Source of the DNA: Ardenticatenales bacterium | GTDB lineage: Bacteria; Chloroflexota; Anaerolineae; Ardenticatenales; Ardenticatenaceae | Direction: 5' to 3' | NCBI GenBank assembly: GCA_020634795.1 | Contig: JACKAZ010000001.1 | Coordinates: forward strand, 186,001 to 250,000 | DNA length: 64,000 nt | Part shown: positions 1 through 7,569 of the stretch, piece by piece | Layout of the letters: every line of letters begins with the position of its first letter | How positions within the stretch are numbered: position 1 is the first letter of the stretch | Translations under genes and position numbers: made by a program | Notes under the pieces: generated by a model | Told to the model about the DNA's origin: nothing | What the model saw: the letters and a program-made list of their open reading frames with translations, nothing else | The model's database searches: none

Positions 1-355
1 GCACGTCCAGCAGTTGGATCTGGCCGATCATGATCGGCGGATCGGCGTCGGTGATGAAGCCTTCGGGACGGCAGAGTTTGGCCGCAAAGGAGCAGGCCGC
101 CACGATGCTCGGCTCCTCGACCACCATCGGAATCACGCTCTCCCGCCCGTTGATCAGGAAGTTGACGGCGACGCCGAAGGGGAGTGTGTAACGGCCGATC
201 ACATTTTCGATCAAATGATCGGCGCTTTCCATCGGCAGCGGGTCGACGAGGGCGGCGACCTCATCATCGTTCAGTGCCGCAAAATCGGTGACGATGGCAC
301 GCCGCTTGTCGACCGACTTTTGATAAAACCCTTTGAAGGGGGATGGCTGACTCAT
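1..355 (-). CDS. mvaA: Class II HMG-CoA reductase, N-terminal 118 residues (partial)
   Basis: Interconverts HMG-CoA and mevalonate, the committed step of the mevalonate route to isoprenoids. Reading from the ATG at 355 to the window edge gives a start with SPFKGFYQKSVDKRR, then ENVIGRYTLPFGVAVNF and MVVEEPSIVAA. These match the class II (MvaA-type) enzyme, including the substrate-binding ENVIG segment and the glutamate of the EEPS motif. The family is about 425 residues long, so roughly 300 residues lie outside the window. The start overlaps the stop of the upstream methyltransferase by 4 bases (ATGA), so the two are probably translationally coupled. Whether it works biosynthetically or degradatively cannot be told from this fragment. 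Confidence 0.9.
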   Translation of the reverse strand, partial: MSQPSPFKGFYQKSVDKRRAIVTDFAALNDDEVAALVDPLPMESADHLIENVIGRYTLPFGVAVNFLINGRESVIPMVVEEPSIVAACSFAAKLCRPEGFITDADPPIMIGQIQLLDV

Positions 356-1032
356 TCGGTGGCCTCGCCACGACGGCGCAGGGTCAGCGCTTGGGAGCGC
401 TCGCTCGTGCCGTCGTTCAGGATGGTGAATTCTACGATCTCGAAATAGGGGGCAAGCATGGCGCGGAGCGTCTCATCGCTGCGAAAGCTGAAGAAGCGGG
501 GCGGCTGGTGGTGATCGAACGGCGACAAGCCTTCTTCGTCGTCGCCGCCATAGACGCAGAGGAAAAAAAGGCCGTCGGGCCGCAACAGTCGGTGGAGCGC
601 CCACAAGACGTCGGGCAGTGCCTCGTTTGAGACGTGCAGCAGACTGTTCATCGCCCAGAGTGCGTCGGCGGAGCCGTCCGGCTCGTGATGATGCAGATAG
701 TCGCCCACATAACTCGCCACGCCTTTCTCACGACAAAATCGCACCATCTCGGGCGACGGGTCGATGGCGACCACCGAAAGGCCCATTTCGTGGAAGAAGG
801 CGCTGTCATAGCCCGGCCCCGCGCCAAATTCAACGAGCCGCGTTGCCCCCGCCTGGCGCAGCCGCGCGGCAAAAGCATCGCGGAGCGCGGCCTTCCACGG
901 TTGGCGACCGCGCGCATTGCGTTGCGCCGCGCTTTGATCGTAGGCCGTGCGCAGCCGCGTCACGACCTCGTTGTAGCGCATGGCATCGGTCGGGGTCAGC
1001 ACGTAGTGGGCCGACGACGTGGGATCACTCAT
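352..1032 (-). CDS. Class I SAM-dependent methyltransferase
   Basis: A 226-residue Rossmann-type methyltransferase. Motif I is VEFGAGPGYDSAFF, followed by the acidic end of strand 2 in VVAIDPSPEM and a post-motif region SADALWAMNSLLHV, the usual order for small-molecule methyltransferases of the Methyltransf_11/25 type. The substrate cannot be inferred. It sits between fmt and mvaA with 4-base ATGA overlaps on both sides, so the three form one minus-strand unit. No signal peptide or membrane segment is visible. Confidence 0.85.
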   Translation of the reverse strand: MSDPTSSAHYVLTPTDAMRYNEVVTRLRTAYDQSAAQRNARGRQPWKAALRDAFAARLRQAGATRLVEFGAGPGYDSAFFHEMGLSVVAIDPSPEMVRFCREKGVASYVGDYLHHHEPDGSADALWAMNSLLHVSNEALPDVLWALHRLLRPDGLFFLCVYGGDDEEGLSPFDHHQPPRFFSFRSDETLRAMLAPYFEIVEFTILNDGTSERSQALTLRRRGEATE

Positions 1033-1985
1033 TCGTGCTCGCTTTTTGCCATCCCAAGGCGTGCCCCTACGATCTGCGGATAACCGTTCAGGAAGGCCGC
1101 CCCCGTTTGTTCGCCCTTCCCCGCCAGTTGCAGCCGATCCAGCCGCAGCCAGCCGTCGCTCGTCGCCACGGCCAGCTCACCCTGCCGCACTGCAACACCG
1201 CCCGGCGGCAGGGCGCTCCGTCCCCCCACCGCCTGTGCTGCCAAGATTTTCAGGCGCTTACCCTCCCACGTGGTGAAGGTGCCGGGCCACGGGTCGAAGG
1301 CACGCACCGTGCGTGCCAACTGTTCGGCGGACTCTGACCAGTCCAATTCGCCTTCCGATTTGCGGATCAGGCGCGTGTAGGTCGCGGCTGCGCCTTCTTG
1401 GGGGGTGGGCTTAATCGCGCCCGCCAGCCAGCGCGGAACGGTCTCGGCCAGCAGCTCGGCCCCCAACAGGGCCAGCGCTGCGGTCAGTGTGCCGCGCGTG
1501 TGGTCGGCGCGAACCGCGATCGCCCGCTGGGTGAGGATGGGGCCGGTATCCATCCCTTCGTCCATCTGCATGATCGTCACGCCCGCCTGCGCATCGCCCG
1601 CCAGCAGCACCCCCGCGACGGGGGACGCCCCCCGCTGACGGGGGAGCAGACTGGCGTGGACGTTGAGCGCGCCGTAGCGGGGCATCGCCAGCACGGCGGG
1701 GCGCAGGATTTCGCCGTAGGCAGCCACGACAAAGAGCGCCGCCTCCAAGTCGTGTAGCGTGGCCAGCGCCTCGTCGCCCCGCAGCCGCTCCGGCGTCCAG
1801 ACAGCGAAGCCCAGCGCTTGGGCACGCTGCTTCACCGCCGAAGGGCGCAGCGCTTTGCCGCGCCCCGCCCGGCGGTCGGGCTGGGTGATGACGCAGACGA
1901 TTTCAATGTCGGGCAGCGCGGCCAGCGCTTCCAACGAAGGGACCGCAAAGTCGGGTGTCCCCATGAAGATGGTGTTGGTAGGCAT
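1029..1985 (-). CDS. fmt: Methionyl-tRNA formyltransferase
   Basis: Formylates the initiator Met-tRNA using 10-formyl-THF. The 318 residues begin MPTNTIFMGTPDFAVPSLEAL, the standard Fmt N-terminus, which is why the ATG at 1985 is chosen over an in-frame start 33 codons upstream. The catalytic region NVHASLLPRQRGASPV and the later GMDTGPIL motif are both present. The C-terminal domain starts near residue 205 and contains RAFDPWPGTFTTW. Length is normal for the family. The stop overlaps the methyltransferase start by 4 bases. Confidence 0.96.
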   Translation of the reverse strand: MPTNTIFMGTPDFAVPSLEALAALPDIEIVCVITQPDRRAGRGKALRPSAVKQRAQALGFAVWTPERLRGDEALATLHDLEAALFVVAAYGEILRPAVLAMPRYGALNVHASLLPRQRGASPVAGVLLAGDAQAGVTIMQMDEGMDTGPILTQRAIAVRADHTRGTLTAALALLGAELLAETVPRWLAGAIKPTPQEGAAATYTRLIRKSEGELDWSESAEQLARTVRAFDPWPGTFTTWEGKRLKILAAQAVGGRSALPPGGVAVRQGELAVATSDGWLRLDRLQLAGKGEQTGAAFLNGYPQIVGARLGMAKSEHE

Positions 1986-2353
1986 AGGCGAGTTTGATGA
2001 GTTGGGTGAGTTAACGCATGGTTCTACGTTTTGCATTCGGAGTCTGCCCTGCGCGGAGTCGTTCGCGCAGCGGCCCGAGGTCAACCCCTCTGCGTTGAAC
2101 CGGCATTCTAGCGCAGATGGTGGTGGGGTGGAAGTGAGGCGCGTCTGGATTTGTGCAAAATTGTCTCTTGCATTACGTTAGTAGCTATGGAACGCGCGCT
2201 GGTGCGCCGACCATGTAATGCGAGAGTCCGCGTGCAATGGTCAGGGAAAGGAGGTGTCAATGATCCGAAGGCGTGCTGGACGGAGGAGGCACGTCCGTCG
2301 TTGAACTCGTGTCCGTTAGCCGTTCTTTTCTACCACTCAACAAGGAGTGATCA
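1986..2353. other. Gene-free spacer upstream of the Cys-rich gene
   Basis: 368 bases between fmt (minus) and the Cys-rich precursor gene (plus). The part next to fmt holds a short GAGTT(T/G)-type simple repeat resembling the one at 17.1 kb. The promoters of both divergent units should lie here, but I could not place one convincingly. An AAGGAG ribosome binding site lies at the right end, a few bases before the ATG at 2354. Confidence 0.5.
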
Positions 2354-2836
2354 ATGCCGAAAGAAGCAAAAAGGGCCAAGTTTACCCGCCTACAACTCAC
2401 CACGAGTAGTGCGCTCCGTGCGGCCGAGCTACGCAAAACGATGTCGGTCTTGGACGACTATCTGCCGAACCTCACCGAAGTCGGGTTCGGGGTTTTTGAC
2501 TCAACCACTCAAGCCAACAAGTGTGAGGGCCACACCTGTTCCGGAACTTACGATTCGGGCAATCCGCTGCCCGAGCCGGGCGATTCGTGTCCAGGCCACA
2601 GCAGTTGCGAAGCCGAAAGCTGCAGCAGTCATTCTTGTACGGGTCATGAATGCACGACCCACGCCTGTGACACCAACGCTTGCAACAAAGAGAACTTCAC
2701 CGGTAGCGCGGTGATCCCCTACGCCACCGCTTCGTCTCAACGCTGGCACGCCGTGCTCGAAAACCTGATGGAACTCGACATCTGGTCTGGCATCTCCCTG
2801 CAAAGCTCAGAAGATCTCGGAATCGGCGGCAAATAA
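2354..2836 (+). CDS. Cys-rich CxxHx pentad-repeat protein, candidate RiPP precursor
   Basis: 160 residues in three parts. Residues 1-55 are a Lys/Arg/Leu-rich leader-like segment. Residues 57-110 carry nine cysteines (57, 62, 79, 85, 90, 95, 100, 105, 110). Residues 111-160 form a Cys-free tail. From Cys85 the spacing is almost strictly every fifth residue, with His in the fourth position of several units (CEGHT, CSSHS, CTGHE, CTTHA). The gene has a good ribosome binding site (AAGGAG) and lies 238 bases upstream of a radical SAM/SPASM enzyme of the peptide-maturase kind. By analogy with ranthipeptide and sactipeptide loci, the Cys block could be the modified core. No homologue is recognised. 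A metal-binding protein is the main alternative. Confidence 0.65.
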   Translation: MPKEAKRAKFTRLQLTTSSALRAAELRKTMSVLDDYLPNLTEVGFGVFDSTTQANKCEGHTCSGTYDSGNPLPEPGDSCPGHSSCEAESCSSHSCTGHECTTHACDTNACNKENFTGSAVIPYATASSQRWHAVLENLMELDIWSGISLQSSEDLGIGGK

Positions 2837-2840
2837 TCCC

Positions 2841-3071
2841 ATGAGACTCTCGCATTACGATACCCCCCTTTCCGTCCGCGTTTTTCCCCAGTCGGTTCAC
2901 AGGGCCATGGCCCGACCCCTGCCAAAAGAAACGCCTCATCAAAACATGCGCCCCCATCCAGCGCCCGCGATGCATCGCGGGCAGAGCCGGCTCGACAAAC
3001 TCTCGGCCGTCGCGGGTTGGCCGGCCATCACGCGCCACAGCGCAAAAGATCGCGGTAGCGAAGGGAACTAA
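2841..3071 (+). other. Spacer with a duplicated radical SAM gene start
   Basis: An open frame of 76 codons begins MRLSHYDTPL, four bases after the precursor stop. The true radical SAM gene begins MKLSHYNHFV, and the preceding bases (taatccc versus taaccc) also match. After about ten codons the resemblance ends and the composition looks non-coding (His, Pro and Arg rich). It is best read as a small duplication of the enzyme's start, or the stump of a second enzyme copy. A short second peptide cannot be excluded. Confidence 0.3.
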
Positions 3072-3074
3072 CCC

Positions 3075-4457
3075 ATGAAACTCTCACACTACAACCACTT
3101 CGTCCCCGCCCTGATCGAGGGACAGACGCTTGCCTATAACAGCCTGAGCGGGGCCTTCTTGGTCTTGAGCGACGAGCAGTTGTACGAGGTCGAACGGCTC
3201 TTTGAAGCCGCCGAGATGGCGGCCATCGACACGACCGCGTTGACGGAGACGCAGCAGCATCTGCTGGATGCGGGCTTTGTGATCGCGGATGAGCTGGATG
3301 AGCGATCGGTGATCCACCATCGCTACTACGATGGGCGTGACCACGTGGAGGGGTTGAGCCTGACGGTCACGCCGACGGTCAACTGTAACTTCGGCTGCGG
3401 CTACTGCTTCCAGAGCCATTCCAACCGGAAGATGACGGCGGAGGATATCGAAAATCTGAAGCAGTTCGCCGCCGAACGGCTGAAGCCCGACACGCATCTC
3501 TCCATCACATGGTTTGGCGGGGAACCGCTCACCGCCTTCGACGTGATCGAACAGCTCGGCCCCTACTTCTACGAGCTGGCCGTCTCGCGCCGTTGCGGCT
3601 TCTCCCACGCCATGATCACCAACGGCTATCTGCTGACCGCGGAGAAAGCCCAATTCATCGGCAGCATTCCCAACTTCAGCTATGCCCAGATTACCTTGGA
3701 TGGCGCGCCGTCGGACCATGACAAACGGCGCATGACGTTGGGCAATCAGGGGACCTTCGAGCGGATTCTGCGCAACATCAAAGCAGCCGTCCCCTACATC
3801 CCGATTTCGATTCGGGTCAACGTGGATCGCCGCAATATCGAGGGATTGCCGCTGTTGCTGCAACGGTTGAAGGCCGAGGGGCTGGCGCAGCATGTGGGCG
3901 TCTACTTGGCCCATGTCTGGGAGTACACGGCGGAGGTTGAAGAGAGCGATTTCCTGACGAAAGAAGAGTTCGCAACGGTGCAGAGCCAGTTCCAGTTCAT
4001 GAAGTTCCGCATGGGCTTCACCACCAATCGCCAATTGCCCACACCGAAGCGGGGCAACCAGTGCGTCGCGGACCATCCGAACGGTTACGTCGCGTCGCCT
4101 AACGGGCTGCTCTTCAACTGCTGGAACGAGGTCCACCTGCCGGCGAATGAAGCGTCGGGCCGCTATGACGGCTTGGAAGAGATCATCTATCTGGATGTGA
4201 TCAACGACAACAATCAGCGCTGGGCGACTTACGACCCCTTTGTCCACGATCCTTGTCAAACGTGCAAGGTCGCGCCCCTTTGCATGAGTGGCTGTCCGTG
4301 GGAATCGCGCAAGAACCCCACCTTCGACACCGGCTATTGCACCCCGCTACGATTCAACTTGCCCGATCATCTGCGCCTCTTCCACCTACAAGCGACCGTC
4401 CAGCGCTCGTTGTCGATGGCGGAGGCTAAAGCAGAGGTAGAGCCGTGTAACGTGTAG
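3075..4457 (+). CDS. Radical SAM/SPASM peptide maturase
   Basis: 460 residues. The N-terminal ~90 residues resemble the small domain that precedes the core in peptide-modifying radical SAM enzymes. The core has the cluster motif CNFGCGYCFQ (CX3CX2C, near residue 108-115), then ITWFGGEPL and MITNGYLL. The C-terminal SPASM region carries the cysteines of NQCVADHPNG, LLFNCWNE, DPCQTCKVAPLCMSGCPW and TGYCTP, enough for auxiliary Fe-S clusters. Enzymes of this build usually crosslink Cys sulfur to a carbon in a ribosomal peptide. The adjacent Cys-rich protein is the obvious candidate substrate (inference). The start has no strong Shine-Dalgarno sequence. Confidence 0.88.
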   Translation: MKLSHYNHFVPALIEGQTLAYNSLSGAFLVLSDEQLYEVERLFEAAEMAAIDTTALTETQQHLLDAGFVIADELDERSVIHHRYYDGRDHVEGLSLTVTPTVNCNFGCGYCFQSHSNRKMTAEDIENLKQFAAERLKPDTHLSITWFGGEPLTAFDVIEQLGPYFYELAVSRRCGFSHAMITNGYLLTAEKAQFIGSIPNFSYAQITLDGAPSDHDKRRMTLGNQGTFERILRNIKAAVPYIPISIRVNVDRRNIEGLPLLLQRLKAEGLAQHVGVYLAHVWEYTAEVEESDFLTKEEFATVQSQFQFMKFRMGFTTNRQLPTPKRGNQCVADHPNGYVASPNGLLFNCWNEVHLPANEASGRYDGLEEIIYLDVINDNNQRWATYDPFVHDPCQTCKVAPLCMSGCPWESRKNPTFDTGYCTPLRFNLPDHLRLFHLQATVQRSLSMAEAKAEVEPCNV

Positions 4458-4534
4458 GATCGCTGCCCTTGTCGCTGATCTGCTTCGCGGATACCATTCC
4501 GCCCCCCATTAAGCAAAAATCAGAGGCAGGAACC

Positions 4535-5557
4535 ATGAGTTACACGGCAGCGGGCGCGCTCCATATGCACACCTTCTTTTCCGACGGCACGGGTAGTGTG
4601 CAAGATTTGGTGCGCGCCGCGAAGGAGAGTGGGTTGCATTGGATCTGGATCACCGACCACGACGACCTGCGGGCCAAGCCACAGGAAGGCTACCATGACG
4701 GTTTGTTGGTCCTGGTCGGTTACGAGATCACGCCGCGCCGCAACCACTACCTCGTGGGGGATACGAACGAGATCATCTCGCGTGAGCTGCCGCCCGCCGG
4801 TTACATCGATGCGGTTCGGGCGCAGGGCGCGTTGGGCATCATCGCCCACCCCGATGAACGGGTGGTGAACGAGTATACCGAGGGGTATGAGTGGGAGGAT
4901 TGGAGCCTACGCGGCTTCGACGGGATCGAACTGTGGAACTACATGAGCGACTGGATCCAGCACTACACCCCGCTCATGAAATATCGCAACTTTTTCTTGC
5001 CCCGCTTCGCGTTGGCAGGGCCGACGGCCAAGACGCTGGCGTGGTGGGATGGGTTACAGGTCGAAGGCGCGCGTCCCTCGGGCGTCTTTGGGGTCGATGC
5101 CCACGCCCACCGAGTCCACCGCTTGGGTCGAGAATGGACCGTCTATCCCTATCGCCACTGCTTTGATCGCCTGACGAACTACCTCCAGTTGGACAGTCCT
5201 CTCAGCAGAGATTTCGACGTGGCGGCGGCACAGGTTTGGGCGGCGTTGCGGGCGGGGCGCAACATCATGGCCAATCGCATCCACGGCGAGGCCACACACG
5301 CTACCTTCGAGGCCCGCAACCGCGCGGGTGACGCGGTCACCTGTGGGCAGGAGCTCCCGTTGGGGGACGGGGTGACGCTTAATTTTACCGCGCCCCGCCC
5401 CGCCGAACTGCGGCTGATTCGCAACGGCGAAACAGTGGCGACCACCCCCCAGCAGCAAGCGCTCCGCTTTGACGCCCATCTGACGGGCCACTACCGTGTC
5501 GAGGCATGGCGTGGCAGCCAACTCTGGCTCATGACGAACCACGTGCATGTGGTGTAG
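4535..5557 (+). CDS. PHP-domain metal-dependent phosphoesterase, CehA/McbA type
   Basis: 340 residues from the ATG at 4535, chosen over an in-frame start at 4469 because of the AGAGGCAGG just upstream. PHP metal ligands are clear in order: HMHTFFSDG, ITDHDD, GYEITP, IAHPDE and GVDAHAH. About 100 C-terminal residues after the PHP core look beta-rich, a common arrangement in CehA/McbA proteins. Likely a hydrolase of phosphate esters; the substrate is unknown. It follows the radical SAM gene by 77 bases on the same strand and may be co-transcribed, but a role in peptide maturation is only suggested by position. Confidence 0.8.
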   Translation: MSYTAAGALHMHTFFSDGTGSVQDLVRAAKESGLHWIWITDHDDLRAKPQEGYHDGLLVLVGYEITPRRNHYLVGDTNEIISRELPPAGYIDAVRAQGALGIIAHPDERVVNEYTEGYEWEDWSLRGFDGIELWNYMSDWIQHYTPLMKYRNFFLPRFALAGPTAKTLAWWDGLQVEGARPSGVFGVDAHAHRVHRLGREWTVYPYRHCFDRLTNYLQLDSPLSRDFDVAAAQVWAALRAGRNIMANRIHGEATHATFEARNRAGDAVTCGQELPLGDGVTLNFTAPRPAELRLIRNGETVATTPQQQALRFDAHLTGHYRVEAWRGSQLWLMTNHVHVV

Positions 5558-5668
5558 GGGGAAAAGAGGTGCTGCGACTCTCCTTGGCGGCGCTGAATAA
5601 AGAACGGGAGCGCAACGATATGCTACAAACGGGGTATCTCGATTTTGCAGATGCACATCGGTTACGTA

Positions 5669-7477
5669 CTACCCCGGCCGGGCCTGCTCGATATATTCGA
5701 GGCTTTGGTGGCGGAAGTAAGTGTTGTAGAGTTCGGCGTAGTGACCGTTCTGCGCCAACAGCCCCTCGTGGCTGCCTTCTTCAATGATCTCCCCTTGCCG
5801 CAGCACGATGATCCGATCCGCGTGTCGAATCGTTGACAGGCGATGGGCGATGACAAGGGTGGTGCGCGGTGCCATCACATAGTCCAACCCCTCTTGGATC
5901 AGCGCTTCGGTCAAGGGGTCGATGTTCGCTGTAGCCTCGTCAAGGATGAAGATCGCAGGGTCTTGCAGCAGCAGCCGTGCCAACGAGACCAGTTGCCGCT
6001 GCCCCATCGACAACGTGCCGCCCCGTTCGCCCACCTCGGTGTCCAACCCCTCGGGCAGCGCCCGCAGCCAGTCGCCCCCCGCCACCTGGCGCGCGGCCGC
6101 TTCGACCGCTTCGTCCGATGCCTCGCGCTTGCCGTAGCGGATATTGTCGCGCACGGTGCCGTCGAAAAGGAAGGGGCTTTGCGTTACCATGCCGAGCTGC
6201 TGGTGGTAGCTCGACAGATCGAGGGTGCGGATATCATGACCGTCGATGGTGAGCCTGCCGCCCTGAAATTCGTAGAAGCGGGCGACGAGCTTGGCGATGC
6301 TACTCTTCCCCGAGCCGGTGTGACCCACCAACGCCAACGTCTGCCCCGCTGGAATGTCGAGCGAAAAATCCGCTAGCACCGGCTCATCTTCGACGTACGC
6401 GAAGTCCACCTGGTCGAAGCGAATCGCGCCGTCGATCCCGTCGAGTTGCAGCGCAGCACGCTGCACCACGCGCGGTTCGGCATCGATCAACGCAAAGACC
6501 CGCTCGCCTGCGGCAAGGCCGATCTGAAACTGACTCCAGAACGAGGAGATGCTGGTGATCGGGAACCAGAAGAGGGCCACCCCCTGAATGAAGAGGAACC
6601 AATCGCCCGCCGTCAGTCCCCCCGCCTGCACCCGCAGCCCGCCGAAATAGACGAGTAGCGCCAGCGCAATCCCCGCGATGATGTTCAACATGGGGAAGAT
6701 GGCGCTGAAGACGAAACCGGATCGGAGATTGATCTGGTAGGATTGCTGGTTGACCCCCAAAAAGCGCTCGAAGATGTTGGCCTCTTGTCGGAAGGTCTTG
6801 GCCACGCCAATGCCGCCGACCGTTTCCTGTACCAATGCGCTAACTTCCGCATTGACGCGCCGCGACTGCGTGATGGTGTTACGTGCGATGTGGCGAAAGC
6901 CGAGCGCGGCCATTACGATGAAGGGGGTCAGACCGATCAGCAGCAATGTCAGCGGTACGCTGACCGCGAAGAGGTAGCCCACCAGAAAGAGGACCAACAA
7001 CGTCTGGCCGATCAGCTCCACCGTCAGCGTGACGACCTGCGAGAAGGCGTAACTGTCCGAGGAGACGCGGCTGACGATCTTGCCCGACGGAAACTGGTCG
7101 TAGAACGAGAGATCGCGGGCCAGCACCGCATCAAAGGCATCTTCGCGCAGTTGCAACACCACATCCCCCACGGCCCGCACCAGCCGCGTGCGGCGCAGAA
7201 AGTTGAAGAGGAAACTGAAGCAGGCGAGCGCGGCCAGCACGATGCCGAAACGCAGAATCTGCGATGTGGCTGGCTCGCTCGGCAATGCATCCAGCGCGCG
7301 CGAGATCAGCACCGGTAGGGCCGTGTCCAACAGCGCCGCCAGCACGATGACCGCTGCCACCGTGGCCATGCGCCGCTTGTGCGGCCCGAAGTAGCCGATG
7401 ATGCGCTTAACCAACTCAAGATCGCTGTAGTTTCTGTCGTAGGCTTCGGCCTGAAGCCCGTCCATGATGAAGCCCAT
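5669..7477 (-). CDS. ABC exporter half-transporter (second of a pair)
   Basis: 602 residues: an N-terminal six-helix exporter domain (about residues 35-330), then a nucleotide-binding domain with Walker A GHTGSGKSS, the Q-loop region GMVTQSPFLFDGTVRDNI, signature LSMGQRQL, Walker B AIFILDEATANID and the H-loop VIAHRLST. The signature is LSMGQ rather than LSGGQ, a degeneration often found on one partner of heterodimeric exporters. GAGG upstream of the ATG at 7477 supports that start. The gene lies 92 bases downstream of a second half-transporter on the same strand. Substrate unknown. Confidence 0.9.
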   Translation of the reverse strand: MGFIMDGLQAEAYDRNYSDLELVKRIIGYFGPHKRRMATVAAVIVLAALLDTALPVLISRALDALPSEPATSQILRFGIVLAALACFSFLFNFLRRTRLVRAVGDVVLQLREDAFDAVLARDLSFYDQFPSGKIVSRVSSDSYAFSQVVTLTVELIGQTLLVLFLVGYLFAVSVPLTLLLIGLTPFIVMAALGFRHIARNTITQSRRVNAEVSALVQETVGGIGVAKTFRQEANIFERFLGVNQQSYQINLRSGFVFSAIFPMLNIIAGIALALLVYFGGLRVQAGGLTAGDWFLFIQGVALFWFPITSISSFWSQFQIGLAAGERVFALIDAEPRVVQRAALQLDGIDGAIRFDQVDFAYVEDEPVLADFSLDIPAGQTLALVGHTGSGKSSIAKLVARFYEFQGGRLTIDGHDIRTLDLSSYHQQLGMVTQSPFLFDGTVRDNIRYGKREASDEAVEAAARQVAGGDWLRALPEGLDTEVGERGGTLSMGQRQLVSLARLLLQDPAIFILDEATANIDPLTEALIQEGLDYVMAPRTTLVIAHRLSTIRHADRIIVLRQGEIIEEGSHEGLLAQNGHYAELYNTYFRHQSLEYIEQARPG

Positions 7478-7569
7478 GGGTCCTCGAATGGTGGAGTGGA
7501 GAATGGTGAAGGGAGAATAGAGATGGGGCTGGCGGTTTGCCTTTGAGCCTGTTGCTCATGTGGCTCGCG

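Noticed and set aside
3084..4259. 391-codon frame antisense to the radical SAM gene
   Set aside because: Shadow frame; no motif, no ribosome binding site.
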